Source: Desulfobulbaceae bacterium
GTDB taxonomy: Bacteria > Desulfobacterota > Desulfobulbia > Desulfobulbales > Desulfocapsaceae
NCBI GenBank assembly: GCA_003249645.1
Contig: QKIH01000065.1
Coordinates: 1 to 47,146 of the forward strand
Direction of reading: 5' to 3'
DNA length: 47,146 nt
Shown: piece by piece, positions 1 to 8,854 of the stretch
Layout: each line of letters starts with the position of its first letter
Numbering within the stretch: the stretch's first letter is position 1
Translations under genes and position numbers: made by a program
Notes under the pieces: model-generated
The model's input: the letters and a program-made list of their open reading frames with translations, nothing else
Told to the model about the DNA's origin: nothing
The model's database searches: none

Positions 1-1
1 A

Positions 2-943
2 TCGACTGGACGAAAGTTGCCGGCAATAGGCTTCGGATGCATGGGCTTGTCGGAGTTTTACGGCCAGCCAATGGAAGAAAACGCAGCAATCAGGTTATTG
101 CATGAAGTGATAGAGCTCGGCGTTGAACATTTCGATACGGCAGAAATGTATGGTGTCGGCAGCGCCAATGAAACACTTCTTGGCAAAGCATTCGAGAATC
201 GGCGGGAGAAGGTCTTTATCGCCACCAAATTCGGCCCGACACGTGATTTCAAAACCGGGGAGTTCACTGGACTCGACGGTTCACCTGAAAACTGCCGCCG
301 CGCCGTTGAAGGATCACTGCAGAGGCTGCGTACCGAGGTTATCGACCTCTATTATCTCCACCGTGTTGATCCAAATACCCCAATTGAGCAAACGGTAGCC
401 ACAATGGCAGAACTTGTCGCTGAGGGCAAGGTCCGCGCCATAGGTTTATCCGAGGCATCAGGTCAAACCATTAGACGTGCAGCCAAAATCCATCCGATTG
501 CGGCTGTACAGTCGGAATACTCAATATTCAGCCGGGATATTGAAAAAGAGGTCATTCCCGCCTGCCTCGAAGTAGGTGCTTCACTTGTCGCTTACTCTCC
601 GCTTGGCCGGGGAATGCTGACGGGGAGATTCAAGTCAGAGGCTCTGGAAAATAGCGACTGGAGGCTGTCAACGCCCCGCTATCAGGGAGAAAATTACCTT
701 TCCAATGTGGCCCTGGTTGATCAGATCGAGGCAATAGCAGCAGCAAAGTCCTTTACGCCGGCACAGATAGCTCTTGCCTGGGTAATCGGTCGAGGTGAAC
801 ACATCATGGCCATTACAGGGACCACCAAGCTGAAAAACCTCAAATCAAACCTTGGCGCCTACGATGTGGAGTTATCCGAGGATGAACAAAAGATCCTGAA
901 CGCACTGGCGGAGAGTGTCAGGGGCAACCGTTACGACGAATAG
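2..943 (+). CDS. Aldo/keto reductase, 5' end cut by window edge
   Basis: NAD(P)H-dependent oxidoreductase of the aldo/keto reductase superfamily, expected to be cytosolic and to reduce an aldehyde or ketone of unknown identity. The frame is open to the window edge (residues STGRKLPAIGFGCMG), so the true start lies outside; a TTG at 17 is in frame but cuts into the conserved first strand. Visible family signatures are the catalytic Asp in HFDTAEMYG, the Lys in IATKFGP, the His in YYLHRVD and the C-terminal cofactor-phosphate binding stretch ITGTTKLKNLKSNLGA. The pattern resembles the YakC/AKR13-like bacterial group. It stands alone: the next gene is on the other strand. Family assignment is secure; substrate is not. 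Confidence 0.93.
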   Translation, partial: STGRKLPAIGFGCMGLSEFYGQPMEENAAIRLLHEVIELGVEHFDTAEMYGVGSANETLLGKAFENRREKVFIATKFGPTRDFKTGEFTGLDGSPENCRRAVEGSLQRLRTEVIDLYYLHRVDPNTPIEQTVATMAELVAEGKVRAIGLSEASGQTIRRAAKIHPIAAVQSEYSIFSRDIEKEVIPACLEVGASLVAYSPLGRGMLTGRFKSEALENSDWRLSTPRYQGENYLSNVALVDQIEAIAAAKSFTPAQIALAWVIGRGEHIMAITGTTKLKNLKSNLGAYDVELSEDEQKILNALAESVRGNRYDE

Positions 944-1058
944 GGGATGGCTGGCATCAATGGCTGACCCGTTCTGCAGGAGTTAGACCCAGAGGGTAGC
1001 AGACAACGCTCCCCTTCCTTCACCTGGCGGTTACGATACAGTCTCATTCCGGTACGTA

Positions 1059-1397
1059 TTATAACCGCCATATCCACTGTTCCTCGATGGCCCCGCCGGG
1101 GCCGTACCAGGGCTGCTTCATTTCTAGAACCGCCCACCCCTCTTTCAGCTCCTTCTTTATTTCGTAACTGACTTTGTAGAATTTATAGACCAGATCAGGA
1201 TTGTGGTATTCATCGCTGAAAGGACATCGTTTCCGGTCTATCAGATCAATACGGAGAACCTTTCCCTCCAACGAACCAATGTAGTTGTTAATCACCTCCA
1301 TCCTTTTCCGCTGAACCTTCCCGGACATAATCACACAGAGCCACACCGATATTCCGCCAGCTATAAACGTGAGTAAAAACGCATATTTTAAACTCAT
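1059..1397 (-). CDS. Small membrane-anchored hypothetical protein
   Basis: 112-residue protein of unknown function. The start is placed at the second possible ATG because GGAGGTG sits six bases before it, whereas the upstream ATG at 1412 lies inside that ribosome binding site and has none of its own. Residues about 4-24 form one hydrophobic transmembrane helix (AFLLTFIAGGISVWLCVIM). The rest is a soluble, mixed-charge domain with several aromatic residues and a C-terminal QWIWRL. No cysteine pair, catalytic motif or known domain is recognised. It is convergent with the aldo/keto reductase. The good ribosome binding site and protein-like composition support a real gene. Confidence 0.6.
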   Translation of the reverse strand: MSLKYAFLLTFIAGGISVWLCVIMSGKVQRKRMEVINNYIGSLEGKVLRIDLIDRKRCPFSDEYHNPDLVYKFYKVSYEIKKELKEGWAVLEMKQPWYGPGGAIEEQWIWRL

Positions 1398-1709
1398 ATC
1401 AAACACCTCCATGGCAGTCAGTCAATATTCATTAAAAGAAAACGACATTCCCCTCTTATCATTCTACCAGATCAGGCACAAAACCATCTCATCTTTTCGG
1501 GATGCTGGAAACCCATTGGAATGAAAGATAAAACTCAGGGGATTTTCTACGGATTTTTTTTCACAACTGTCGCCCCGATGACAGACAGATGCGGCAATAT
1601 TTTCTATGGATGGCTCAAAGGAAAGATTTGGAAAGTGATTTTCTCGTGGCTGACACCATATAACAGTCAACAATCGACCATAGCGTCGAACAAAATCAGG
1701 AGTAAGACT
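1398..1709. other. Intergenic region, no gene identified
   Basis: About 310 bases between the divergent small membrane protein (-) and the CODH-like gene (+). The downstream frame is open back to 1521, but that segment lacks a ribosome binding site at its first ATG and reads as low-complexity hydrophobic sequence, so it is treated as leader rather than coding. Promoters for both genes should lie here; none was clear enough to mark. Confidence 0.5.
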
Positions 1710-2429
1710 ATGACCGGGGAATTGAAATATGAAGAGGTGTCACAGGACAACAGTCTGCAAGCTATAGACTGCAGAAATCCGGCTGACCTCACCGAAAACG
1801 CATGGAAACGTTTCAGCCAGTCCGCTGTTCACAAGAACGAATTATCACTGGATGACTCACTATGGGAAACCTGCTTCGGCGCGGCTCACATCTTTGCCAA
1901 AGCACTGCAGCTCGGAAGAATACGGGGCATCGTCGGTCTTTTCTCTCAGGAAGAGTCTACTGAAGGCACCTCAGATCAATACACCGAACTTATAACCGAA
2001 TTCTTACAGCGCGACATTCTGGTCGTTACTTTCGGCATGGCAGCCGTGGCAGTTGAGCAACTCGCATTAAACGTAGCTGACACAATCGACCTGGCCGGCG
2101 AAGGTCTAGCGGAGTTCTGTACCAATCTCGATATTCAGCCGGTCCTCATAATGGGTAAATCGGATACCATTGGCCGATTTCAGGAATTCTGTAATCTGAT
2201 TGCCGAGCAAATAGCGCTGCAGCCTGACAGTGTACCATTTGCCGCCTTGTTCTTTGAAAGAGCGGCCGCAGACAATGATACAATAAGCCTGTACGACATC
2301 CAGGGCGATTATATTGCACCTGCCGACCCGGGGCAGACAATAAATGTGGATCATATCGACTCACATATTCACCAGAAACGTCTCGATATACCTTGGTGCG
2401 ACCGCTACCACTGCAGCATTTTTTCCTGA
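1710..2429 (+). CDS. Cysteine-less CO dehydrogenase (CooS)-like domain protein
   Basis: 239-residue protein. Start chosen at the ATG preceded by AGGAG eight bases upstream. By eye it aligns with the C-terminal Rossmann-type domain of the nickel-iron CO dehydrogenase catalytic subunit: RIRGIVGLF matches the strand that normally ends in a cluster cysteine, RDILVVTFGMAAVAVEQLAL matches the segment normally reading TGCAA, AGEGLAEFCTNLDIQPVLIMG matches the AGEGL...PPVLHMGSC segment, and HIDSHIHQKRLDI matches the family's C-terminal helix. The cysteines and histidine that bind the C-cluster are replaced (for example FGM for TGC and MGKSD for MGSCVD), so CO oxidation is very unlikely. Inference: a non-catalytic, possibly sensory or partner, descendant. 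It precedes the P-type ATPase gene by 165 bases. Homology is a recollection of family sequences, not a search result. Confidence 0.6.
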   Translation: MTGELKYEEVSQDNSLQAIDCRNPADLTENAWKRFSQSAVHKNELSLDDSLWETCFGAAHIFAKALQLGRIRGIVGLFSQEESTEGTSDQYTELITEFLQRDILVVTFGMAAVAVEQLALNVADTIDLAGEGLAEFCTNLDIQPVLIMGKSDTIGRFQEFCNLIAEQIALQPDSVPFAALFFERAAADNDTISLYDIQGDYIAPADPGQTINVDHIDSHIHQKRLDIPWCDRYHCSIFS

Positions 2430-2440
2430 AATAGTTTCCT

Positions 2441-2466
2441 GCAGGCCTCTTATTGAAGGGGCCTGC
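2441..2466. repeat. Inverted repeat (hairpin) between CODH-like and ATPase genes
   Basis: Perfect 7-bp stem GCAGGCC / GGCCTGC around a 12-base loop, 11 bases after the stop of the CODH-like gene. It is followed by an A run, not a T run, so it is not a canonical rho-independent terminator for the + strand. It could be a processing or attenuation structure between the two genes. Confidence 0.4.
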
Positions 2467-2594
2467 AAAAAAATCTTTTCCACCGATAAATAATAGTCCT
2501 TTTTTATCCTTTTCTTTGAGGCGGCCCCTTCTTCTGTGATATCCTGATGGAGAGATATCACAACATATATCAGACATTCTGACAGGGAACTGCC

Positions 2595-5201
2595 ATGGCA
2601 CATTATTATGACCTGTCCGTGGAAGATGTGCTCACCACTCTCGACAGCAGCTTAAACGGTCTTTCTCAGCAAGATGTAAAAAAGCGGCGAGAAGCAACCG
2701 GATTGAACAAAATTGATCCTCCCCCTCCTGTTCCCGCCTGGAAAATTCTGCTCAATCAATTTTCCAATTTCATTATCTACCTGCTTCTCTTTGCTGTCTT
2801 CTTCTCTATCCTCATCGGAGAATATGCTGACTCTCTTGTTATTCTTGCGATCCTGATCATGAATTCCATTATCGGGTTCTTTCAGGAATACCGGGCAAAC
2901 CGTTCCCTTGAAGCACTGAAGAATATGGCCCGAATCAACGCCAGGGTAACCCGTGACGGAATAACTACCGAAGTTGACGCCGAACAGCTGGTGTACGGAG
3001 ATATCGTCGAGCTGGAAAACGGCGATAAAATCCCGGCTGACTGCAGGCTTCTGCATACGACAGAACTGCAGATAGAAGAATCACCGCTGACCGGCGAAAG
3101 TGAAGCCGTCACTAAGTGTATCGAAGCGTTGTCCGGCAACCGGACTCTTTCTGAACAACACAACATGGTATTCTCCGCAACGACAGTTGTCGGCGGCAGA
3201 GGGCTTGCAGTGGTTACCAGCTGCGGCATGCAGACGGAAATCGGCAAAATATCACAGCTCATTGCCGATGCTGAAGAAAACAAGACCCCGCTGCAGGAAC
3301 GGCTAGACCGTTTCGGCCGCAACCTGGGTTTTGTCATTATCGGTATCTGTCTCATTGTCTTCACCATGCTTATCGGCCGTTTTGCCGTCAACCATGAGTC
3401 GTGGGACCGGTATGTTCTGCTTGAGTTTGCCTTCATCGCAATAAGTCTTGCGGTTGCAGCCGTCCCAACCGCCCTGCCGGCGGTGGTGACCATTGCTCTT
3501 TCCATCGGCACTCAGAAACTGCTGGCCAAGAACATGCTGGTAAGAAAGCTCAACTCGGTCGAAACCCTTGGTGACTGCGATGTCATCTGTTCAGATAAAA
3601 CAGGCACGCTCACCCGCAATCAGATGACTGTCATCAAGGCTTGGACGATGGATGATGAATATGAATTAAACACAGACCCAGACGCGACCCCGATATTGCC
3701 ATATTCCCTTACAAGGCTCTTTCAGGCAGGAATATTCTGCAACAACAGTGTTAATCAATTTCGCGCGCACTCAAGCGGCAATCCTACGGAACTAGCTCTT
3801 CTTCAGGCGGCACACAATCTGAATATTTCAGCGCACGGCCTAAGAATCAAGGAAAAGCCCTTCGACTCCAACCGCAAGTGCATGAGTGTCCTGGTCGATA
3901 CGGATATGGGTCTTCGCCTTTTTACCAAAGGCGCCCCAGACCATCTGCTCGATAAATGCAGTACCGTTCTTATAAAAGACTCAGCTGAACCGATCACCGA
4001 GGATCACCGACGACAAATCATCAGCACCTATCAACAATACGGCTCCAGGGCTATGCGGGTTATCGCTCTGGCCTATAAAGAAGCCGAGGATCCGGCAGTA
4101 ATAGAAGAAACCGGTCTCACCTTCATCGGCCTGCAGGCAATGATCGACCCGCCGCGCGAGGATGTCATTGATTCCATCAGGCGGGCAAAGCAGGCACATA
4201 TACGTTCCATTATGATCACCGGTGACCATAAGGCCACTGCCTGCGCCATTGCTCAGGCAATAGGCATCAGCGGTGACTGCCTGACCGGGCATGAACTCGA
4301 CAGCCTGTCAGATGATGAGCTTTCTGAGAGGCTCCTGACAACCAATATCTTTGCCCGGGTCGTGCCGGAACATAAACAGCGCATCGTCAGCTGTCTTCAG
4401 CAGCATGGCCACACGGTTTCGATGACCGGAGACGGGGTAAATGATGCTCCGGCCCTGAAAAAGGCAGATATCGGCATTGCCGTTGGAAGCGGCACCGATG
4501 TAGCCCGCGAGGCATCTGATTTTGTTCTGCTCGACGACTCCTTTACCTCCATCGTTGACGGGGTTGAAGAAGGCCGCGGCATTTACGAAAATATTCAGAA
4601 ATCGATCATGCTTCTTCTTTCCGGCAACCTGATGGAAGTGCTCATCATCTTCCTTGCTGTGCTGATGGATTTCAATCTGCCTTTGACCGCCCTGCTCCTG
4701 CTCTGGATAAACCTCATCACCGACGGTGCACCGGCTCTAGCCTACAGTGTAGACCCATACGGCAAGAATATTATGCTTCGTCCGCCGATCCCGCACGGGG
4801 AGAGCATTCTGCCGGCATCAAAACTGAAAATGCTTGTCACTCTGGGAGTGGCCGGAACGCTCATCGGCCTTGCCCTATTTCATTTTTCAGGCGGCAACAG
4901 CAGTGATGAATCGGCCCATATCAATGCCCAGACAATGATCTTCAACTTCATCGTTTTATACGAAATGCTGCTTGTCTTTGTCATTCGGCACCTCTATCAG
5001 GTACGGCTGTTTACCAACGGCTGGCTCTGGAGCTCTGTCATTTTTTCCATCCTTCTTCAAGGGGTGATTCTCTATACTCCTTTGCAGCATCTCTTTCATG
5101 TTACGCCGTTAGATGGAAGAGCTCTGGCAGAACTGTTTTCAGCCACCGGTATCTTTGCGGTTGTCTGCTTTATTGCAGCCTCTGTTTTCAGTAAACGATA
5201 A
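2595..5201 (+). CDS. P-type cation-transporting ATPase (P2-like, SERCA-related)
   Basis: 868-residue ATP-driven cation pump of the inner membrane. In order: an N-terminal cation-ATPase domain, TM1-2 (about 56-97), actuator domain with LTGES (165-169), TM3-4, the phosphorylation site DKTGTLT with Asp334, the nucleotide-binding domain, the hinge TGDGVNDAPALKKADIG, and TM5-10. TM5 (GNLMEV) and TM6 (NLITDGAPA) retain the Asn, Glu, Thr and Asp that form calcium site I in SERCA. TM4 reads PTALP (291-295) where SERCA pumps read PEGLP, so the TM4 glutamate of site II is absent. The transported ion is therefore uncertain: Ca2+, another divalent cation, or H+/Na+. The start is preceded by AGGGA. The upstream CODH-like gene has the same orientation. 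Confidence 0.93.
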   Translation: MAHYYDLSVEDVLTTLDSSLNGLSQQDVKKRREATGLNKIDPPPPVPAWKILLNQFSNFIIYLLLFAVFFSILIGEYADSLVILAILIMNSIIGFFQEYRANRSLEALKNMARINARVTRDGITTEVDAEQLVYGDIVELENGDKIPADCRLLHTTELQIEESPLTGESEAVTKCIEALSGNRTLSEQHNMVFSATTVVGGRGLAVVTSCGMQTEIGKISQLIADAEENKTPLQERLDRFGRNLGFVIIGICLIVFTMLIGRFAVNHESWDRYVLLEFAFIAISLAVAAVPTALPAVVTIALSIGTQKLLAKNMLVRKLNSVETLGDCDVICSDKTGTLTRNQMTVIKAWTMDDEYELNTDPDATPILPYSLTRLFQAGIFCNNSVNQFRAHSSGNPTELALLQAAHNLNISAHGLRIKEKPFDSNRKCMSVLVDTDMGLRLFTKGAPDHLLDKCSTVLIKDSAEPITEDHRRQIISTYQQYGSRAMRVIALAYKEAEDPAVIEETGLTFIGLQAMIDPPREDVIDSIRRAKQAHIRSIMITGDHKATACAIAQAIGISGDCLTGHELDSLSDDELSERLLTTNIFARVVPEHKQRIVSCLQQHGHTVSMTGDGVNDAPALKKADIGIAVGSGTDVAREASDFVLLDDSFTSIVDGVEEGRGIYENIQKSIMLLLSGNLMEVLIIFLAVLMDFNLPLTALLLLWINLITDGAPALAYSVDPYGKNIMLRPPIPHGESILPASKLKMLVTLGVAGTLIGLALFHFSGGNSSDESAHINAQTMIFNFIVLYEMLLVFVIRHLYQVRLFTNGWLWSSVIFSILLQGVILYTPLQHLFHVTPLDGRALAELFSATGIFAVVCFIAASVFSKR

Positions 5202-5328
5202 GGCTTAACTGTTCACGACCTGTAATTTGCCTCACCTCACGCAGATAGTAGTGGCAGCCTGCGGAGCTGTTCGTTATTCTTCTTTATGCTAAAAATCTCA
5301 ACACCATGAATAACCGGGTAGACCGACA

Positions 5329-7278
5329 ATGACTGAAACACAGATAACAACCACCTGCACCCGCGACTGTCCCAACACCTGCGGTCTGACCGCTACGGTA
5401 AAAGACGGTAGAGTAATCTCACTTACCGGAGCGAAGGAACATCCGTTCACCAGGGGACTCAGTTGTCACAAAACCGCCGCCTACATTGAACGGGTATACA
5501 GCAAAGAGCGGATCACAAGCCCCATGATCCGCAGTATATCTGGCTGGAAACGCTGTACATGGGACGAGGCGCTCGACTTGACAGCAGATAAGATGAAACA
5601 GTTCAGGGATGAAGACGGTACTGAGTCGATTCTCTACTATCAGGGCTACGGGGAGAGAACCGGGCTCAAACTGCTTAATAAATATTTTTTCAATCTTTTC
5701 GGCGGGGTCACCACCCTGCGAGGATCGCTTTGCGGTGGAACCGGACAGGCTTCACAGAATCTTGATCTTGGTGTCCGCATATCGCACGACCCGCTCGATC
5801 ATTATAACTCGAAAGCGATGATCCTCTGGGCCAGAAATCCGGTTGTAACCAACATCGGTCTGGTTCCCAACATAAAACACGTTCGAAAAAACGGCGGTCG
5901 AATTATCGTCATCGACCCGTTCAGGAACAAGACTGCCGCGCTGGCCGACCGCTATATTGCTCCTGCCCCGGGCAAAGACGTCTATTTGGCAATGGCAGCT
6001 GCCAAGATTATTTATGAACAGGAAAAGGAAGCCAGAGAATTTCTCACCAATCACTGTCATGGTGCCCAGAAATATAAAACGCTTCTTGACCGCTATACCA
6101 TAAAAGAGCTGTGCTGCTTAGCCGGTGTGACGGAGAATGACGCCGACTATCTTGCCGATACATTGATCAATTCTGCACCAGCCTCCATACTGCTTGGCTG
6201 GGGACTTCACCGGTATAAGGATGCCCATTATTCCATCCGCGCAATTGATGCCCTGGCGGCTATTGCCGGAACCATCGGCATTGAAGGCGGAGGGGTCAGT
6301 CAGGGCTTTGAAGAATACGGTCCCTACGATCCGAAATACTGGGGCGATGAGCTGAATCCGCCAAGGCGTACCCTGCTCATGCCGGTCATCGGTGAGGAGA
6401 TTATCAAGGCTCAAAACCCGAAGATTCGAATGATCTTTTCCACTGCGGCCAACCCGGTATGCATGGCGCCAAACAGCAATAAGGTTATAGAGGCATGGCA
6501 GCAGGTTGAATTCAAAGTCTACTCCGGTCACTTCATGGATGATACGGCAGAGCTTGCCGATGTTTTTCTACCTGCCACTACTTTTCTTGAAGAAGACGAC
6601 GTCATGGCCAGCTACGGTCACAACTATGTCGGAGCAGTAAACAAGGCGATCGAACCTGTAGGTGAAGCACGCACCGATTTTCACATGTTTTCTTCACTCG
6701 CCAAACGTTTCTCTTTTGCTGACAGGTTCTGCCGCCCAGCCGAGGCCTGGCTTAACGATATATGCTCCCCCATCACAGAGTGGGGAGGCAGCCTGTCTGC
6801 ATTGAAACATGAACCCTTTCGTATCCCTGAACCCATGGCACCGTATCTGGACAAACATTTTCCAACGCCTTCCGGAAAGTTTGAATTCATGACCGAGTTT
6901 GATCAACAACTCCTTGAACACGGCAACGATGAACACTATCCGTACACCCTGCTGAGTGTCGCAGCTAACAGTACAATATGCTCTGAACGCACCATGGCCG
7001 ACCACACCTCCCTGCCTGAAGTCTCAATGCATCCCGATGAAGCACTTCTCCACAAGGTAAAAAACGGTGATGAAATTATCGTGAAAAGCCAGATCGGCGA
7101 AATACGGGCAAAACTCCGAACTGATGAAAATGTTCGGAGGGACTGCCTGATCAGCGAAAGAGGCGGATGGATAAAAGCCGGTCACGGACTCAACAGGCTG
7201 ACGCTTGATATGGCGAGCACGATTGGCAACGGCACTCCTTATTACCAGACAAAAGTAACTGTACTGCCGATAATTTAA
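5329..7278 (+). CDS. Molybdopterin oxidoreductase (DMSO reductase family), cytoplasmic
   Basis: 649-residue Mo- or W-bis-MGD enzyme. The N-terminus carries a [4Fe-4S] motif with Cys10, Cys14, Cys18 and Cys46. The probable metal ligand is Cys135 in RGSLCGGTG. The middle has typical cofactor-binding strands (IIVIDPFRNKTAALAD, GWGLHRYKDAHYSIRAIDAL, FSTAANPVCMAPN, DVFLPATTFLEEDD), and the C-terminal molydop-binding barrel starts near residue 545. There is no twin-arginine signal, so it should be cytoplasmic. No electron-transfer or membrane-anchor partner is encoded next to it, which argues for a single-subunit or soluble-partner enzyme. The substrate cannot be read from sequence; candidates include thiosulfate/polysulfide-type, dehydrogenase or hydratase-type members. 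The family call is secure. Confidence 0.92.
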   Translation: MTETQITTTCTRDCPNTCGLTATVKDGRVISLTGAKEHPFTRGLSCHKTAAYIERVYSKERITSPMIRSISGWKRCTWDEALDLTADKMKQFRDEDGTESILYYQGYGERTGLKLLNKYFFNLFGGVTTLRGSLCGGTGQASQNLDLGVRISHDPLDHYNSKAMILWARNPVVTNIGLVPNIKHVRKNGGRIIVIDPFRNKTAALADRYIAPAPGKDVYLAMAAAKIIYEQEKEAREFLTNHCHGAQKYKTLLDRYTIKELCCLAGVTENDADYLADTLINSAPASILLGWGLHRYKDAHYSIRAIDALAAIAGTIGIEGGGVSQGFEEYGPYDPKYWGDELNPPRRTLLMPVIGEEIIKAQNPKIRMIFSTAANPVCMAPNSNKVIEAWQQVEFKVYSGHFMDDTAELADVFLPATTFLEEDDVMASYGHNYVGAVNKAIEPVGEARTDFHMFSSLAKRFSFADRFCRPAEAWLNDICSPITEWGGSLSALKHEPFRIPEPMAPYLDKHFPTPSGKFEFMTEFDQQLLEHGNDEHYPYTLLSVAANSTICSERTMADHTSLPEVSMHPDEALLHKVKNGDEIIVKSQIGEIRAKLRTDENVRRDCLISERGGWIKAGHGLNRLTLDMASTIGNGTPYYQTKVTVLPII

Positions 7279-7505
7279 TAATAACAGCACATTGACCTGG
7301 AGGTGGAATGTACATTCGGTATTGTTAAAAGTCTTGCTGAATGAATCATTTGCAGGAGTAAAGCTACAGCCTTATGCCAGCTTTTTTCCTTAAATGATTA
7401 GATTATTCTTCCTTTTAGACGTATACTTGCTCTAAATTATAGGCCGACAGTTCAAATAGTTGGCATTTAAGTACTTCAATACAAATAAAAAAACGTTTAT
7501 CGCCC

Positions 7506-8759
7506 ATGTTTACCCCCGTCAAAAGGCCGAAATTACGGTTCCATGTCATGGCAAAACCTGCAGGACCGGCATGTAACTTGAATTGCACCTACTGTTTCTA
7601 TCTGCATAAAGAGAATCTCCTGTCCACGACTAACAATTGGCGCATGTCTGATAAGATCCTAGACAAATTTATCAGGCAATACATTCAGGAACAGGATCAC
7701 AACGAAATTATCTTTTCATGGCAGGGAGGAGAACCTACCCTTTGCGGTCTTGAGTATTTCTACAAAATCGTTGCTCTGGAACGCAAATACATGGGCAATA
7801 AAATTATTCAGAATGACCTCCAGACCAACGGCACACTCCTCGATGAAAACTGGTGCGGATTTTTAAAAGACCATAATTTCCTCGTTGGCCTCAGTATAGA
7901 CGGACCGGAACATCTGCATAACATCCACAGGAAGACCAAATCAGGGAAGGATACTTTTGACAAAGTCATGCATGCAGTTGAGCTGCTGCACAAATATGAT
8001 GTTCCTTTCAATGCTCTTGTCACCCTCAATCGGGATAACTCCAGACAACCGCTTGAGGTTTACCGCTTTATCCGTGACAAGGTTCAACCACGGGCGATTC
8101 AGTTTAATGCCTGCGTAGAAGCAAAACCATTTAAACAGACCGCTCCACCATATTGGGATGCCATGGAATTTCCCGTCCTTGGAGATCCCAGGATAAAACC
8201 CGGCAATGCTGACTCCGTGGTATATGACTGGTCAGTCGATCCTGATGATTATGGCCAGTTCCTCTGCGACGTCTTCGATGAGTGGTACGCACACGACGTC
8301 GGCAGGACCTTTGTCTACAACTTCGAATGCGTTCTGGCCCTCTCCATGGGTATTCAGGGCTACATGTGCGTCTTCGATCAGATCTGCGGCAAAGGACTGG
8401 CCATAGAACATGACGGAGCTGTCTATTCATGCGACCACTTTGTCTATCCTGAGCACAGGCTGGATCGTATACAGAACAAGTCACTGGGAAGTATGGTCTT
8501 ATCGCAGCAGCAGAAAAAGTTCGGCTTCAACAAGACCTACGGTCTGCCAACATACTGTAGAGATTGTTCTTATCTTCAGCTGTGCAACGGCGAATGTCCG
8601 AAAAACAGATTTATTCGAACGCCGGATAGTGAACCGGGCCTCAATTATCTCTGCAGCGGCTTAAAAAAATATTTCCGTCACATTGAGCCATCAATAAAGA
8701 AACTCGCTGACGAAGCACGAGAACGCCAAGCTTTTGAAAGTATCATTTCCACATCGTAA
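7506..8759 (+). CDS. Anaerobic sulfatase-maturating enzyme-like radical SAM/SPASM protein
   Basis: 417-residue radical SAM enzyme. Cys23, Cys27 and Cys30 form the CX3CX2C motif (CNLNCTYC) that holds the SAM-binding cluster; IIFSWQGGEPTLCGL and VGLSIDGP are typical core strands. The C-terminus is a SPASM domain with cysteines in CGKGLAIEHDGAVYSCDHF, YCRDCSYLQLCNGECP and YLCSGLKK, for two auxiliary [4Fe-4S] clusters. The length and motifs fit anSME, which oxidises an active-site Cys or Ser of a type I sulfatase to formylglycine. No sulfatase is encoded nearby, so the substrate is elsewhere or is a different peptide. A start at Met15 is also possible. A tiny ORF with a strong ribosome binding site follows (8819-8854). 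Confidence 0.9.
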   Translation: MFTPVKRPKLRFHVMAKPAGPACNLNCTYCFYLHKENLLSTTNNWRMSDKILDKFIRQYIQEQDHNEIIFSWQGGEPTLCGLEYFYKIVALERKYMGNKIIQNDLQTNGTLLDENWCGFLKDHNFLVGLSIDGPEHLHNIHRKTKSGKDTFDKVMHAVELLHKYDVPFNALVTLNRDNSRQPLEVYRFIRDKVQPRAIQFNACVEAKPFKQTAPPYWDAMEFPVLGDPRIKPGNADSVVYDWSVDPDDYGQFLCDVFDEWYAHDVGRTFVYNFECVLALSMGIQGYMCVFDQICGKGLAIEHDGAVYSCDHFVYPEHRLDRIQNKSLGSMVLSQQQKKFGFNKTYGLPTYCRDCSYLQLCNGECPKNRFIRTPDSEPGLNYLCSGLKKYFRHIEPSIKKLADEARERQAFESIISTS

Positions 8760-8818
8760 TACGGTAATTTATTTGAACCCGGGAGCAGGTATAACAATAG
8801 ACTAGAGGAGGATGCATA

Positions 8819-8854
8819 ATGGATTCGAAAAGACCAACAGAATCCTGCTGGTGA
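8819..8854 (+). CDS. Candidate 11-residue micro-ORF
   Basis: The 11-codon ORF MDSKRPTESCW lies between the anSME-like gene and the HAD phosphatase gene. GAGGAGG ends seven bases before the ATG, one of the strongest ribosome binding sites in the window. An alternative frame starts at the ATG at 8812 and gives a 20-residue peptide (MHNGFEKTNRILLVKEGLIG), but that ATG abuts the ribosome binding site with no spacer. It could be a leader peptide, a small RiPP-like substrate of the neighbouring SPASM enzyme, or chance. Nothing in the sequence proves translation. Confidence 0.25.
   Translation: MDSKRPTESCW

Noticed and set aside
1521-1709. N-terminal extension of the CODH-like protein from an ATG at 1521
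   Set aside because: No ribosome binding site there and the residues do not fit the family; the ATG at 1710 has AGGAG at good spacing.
5329-7278. Molybdopterin enzyme as an acetylene hydratase or a polysulfide reductase specifically
   Set aside because: Motifs support only the family; N-terminal cysteine spacing and lack of a signal peptide do not identify a substrate.
7300-7345. A six-codon ORF after GGAGGTGG upstream of the anSME gene
   Set aside because: Too short to judge, poor spacing (about three bases), and no context.
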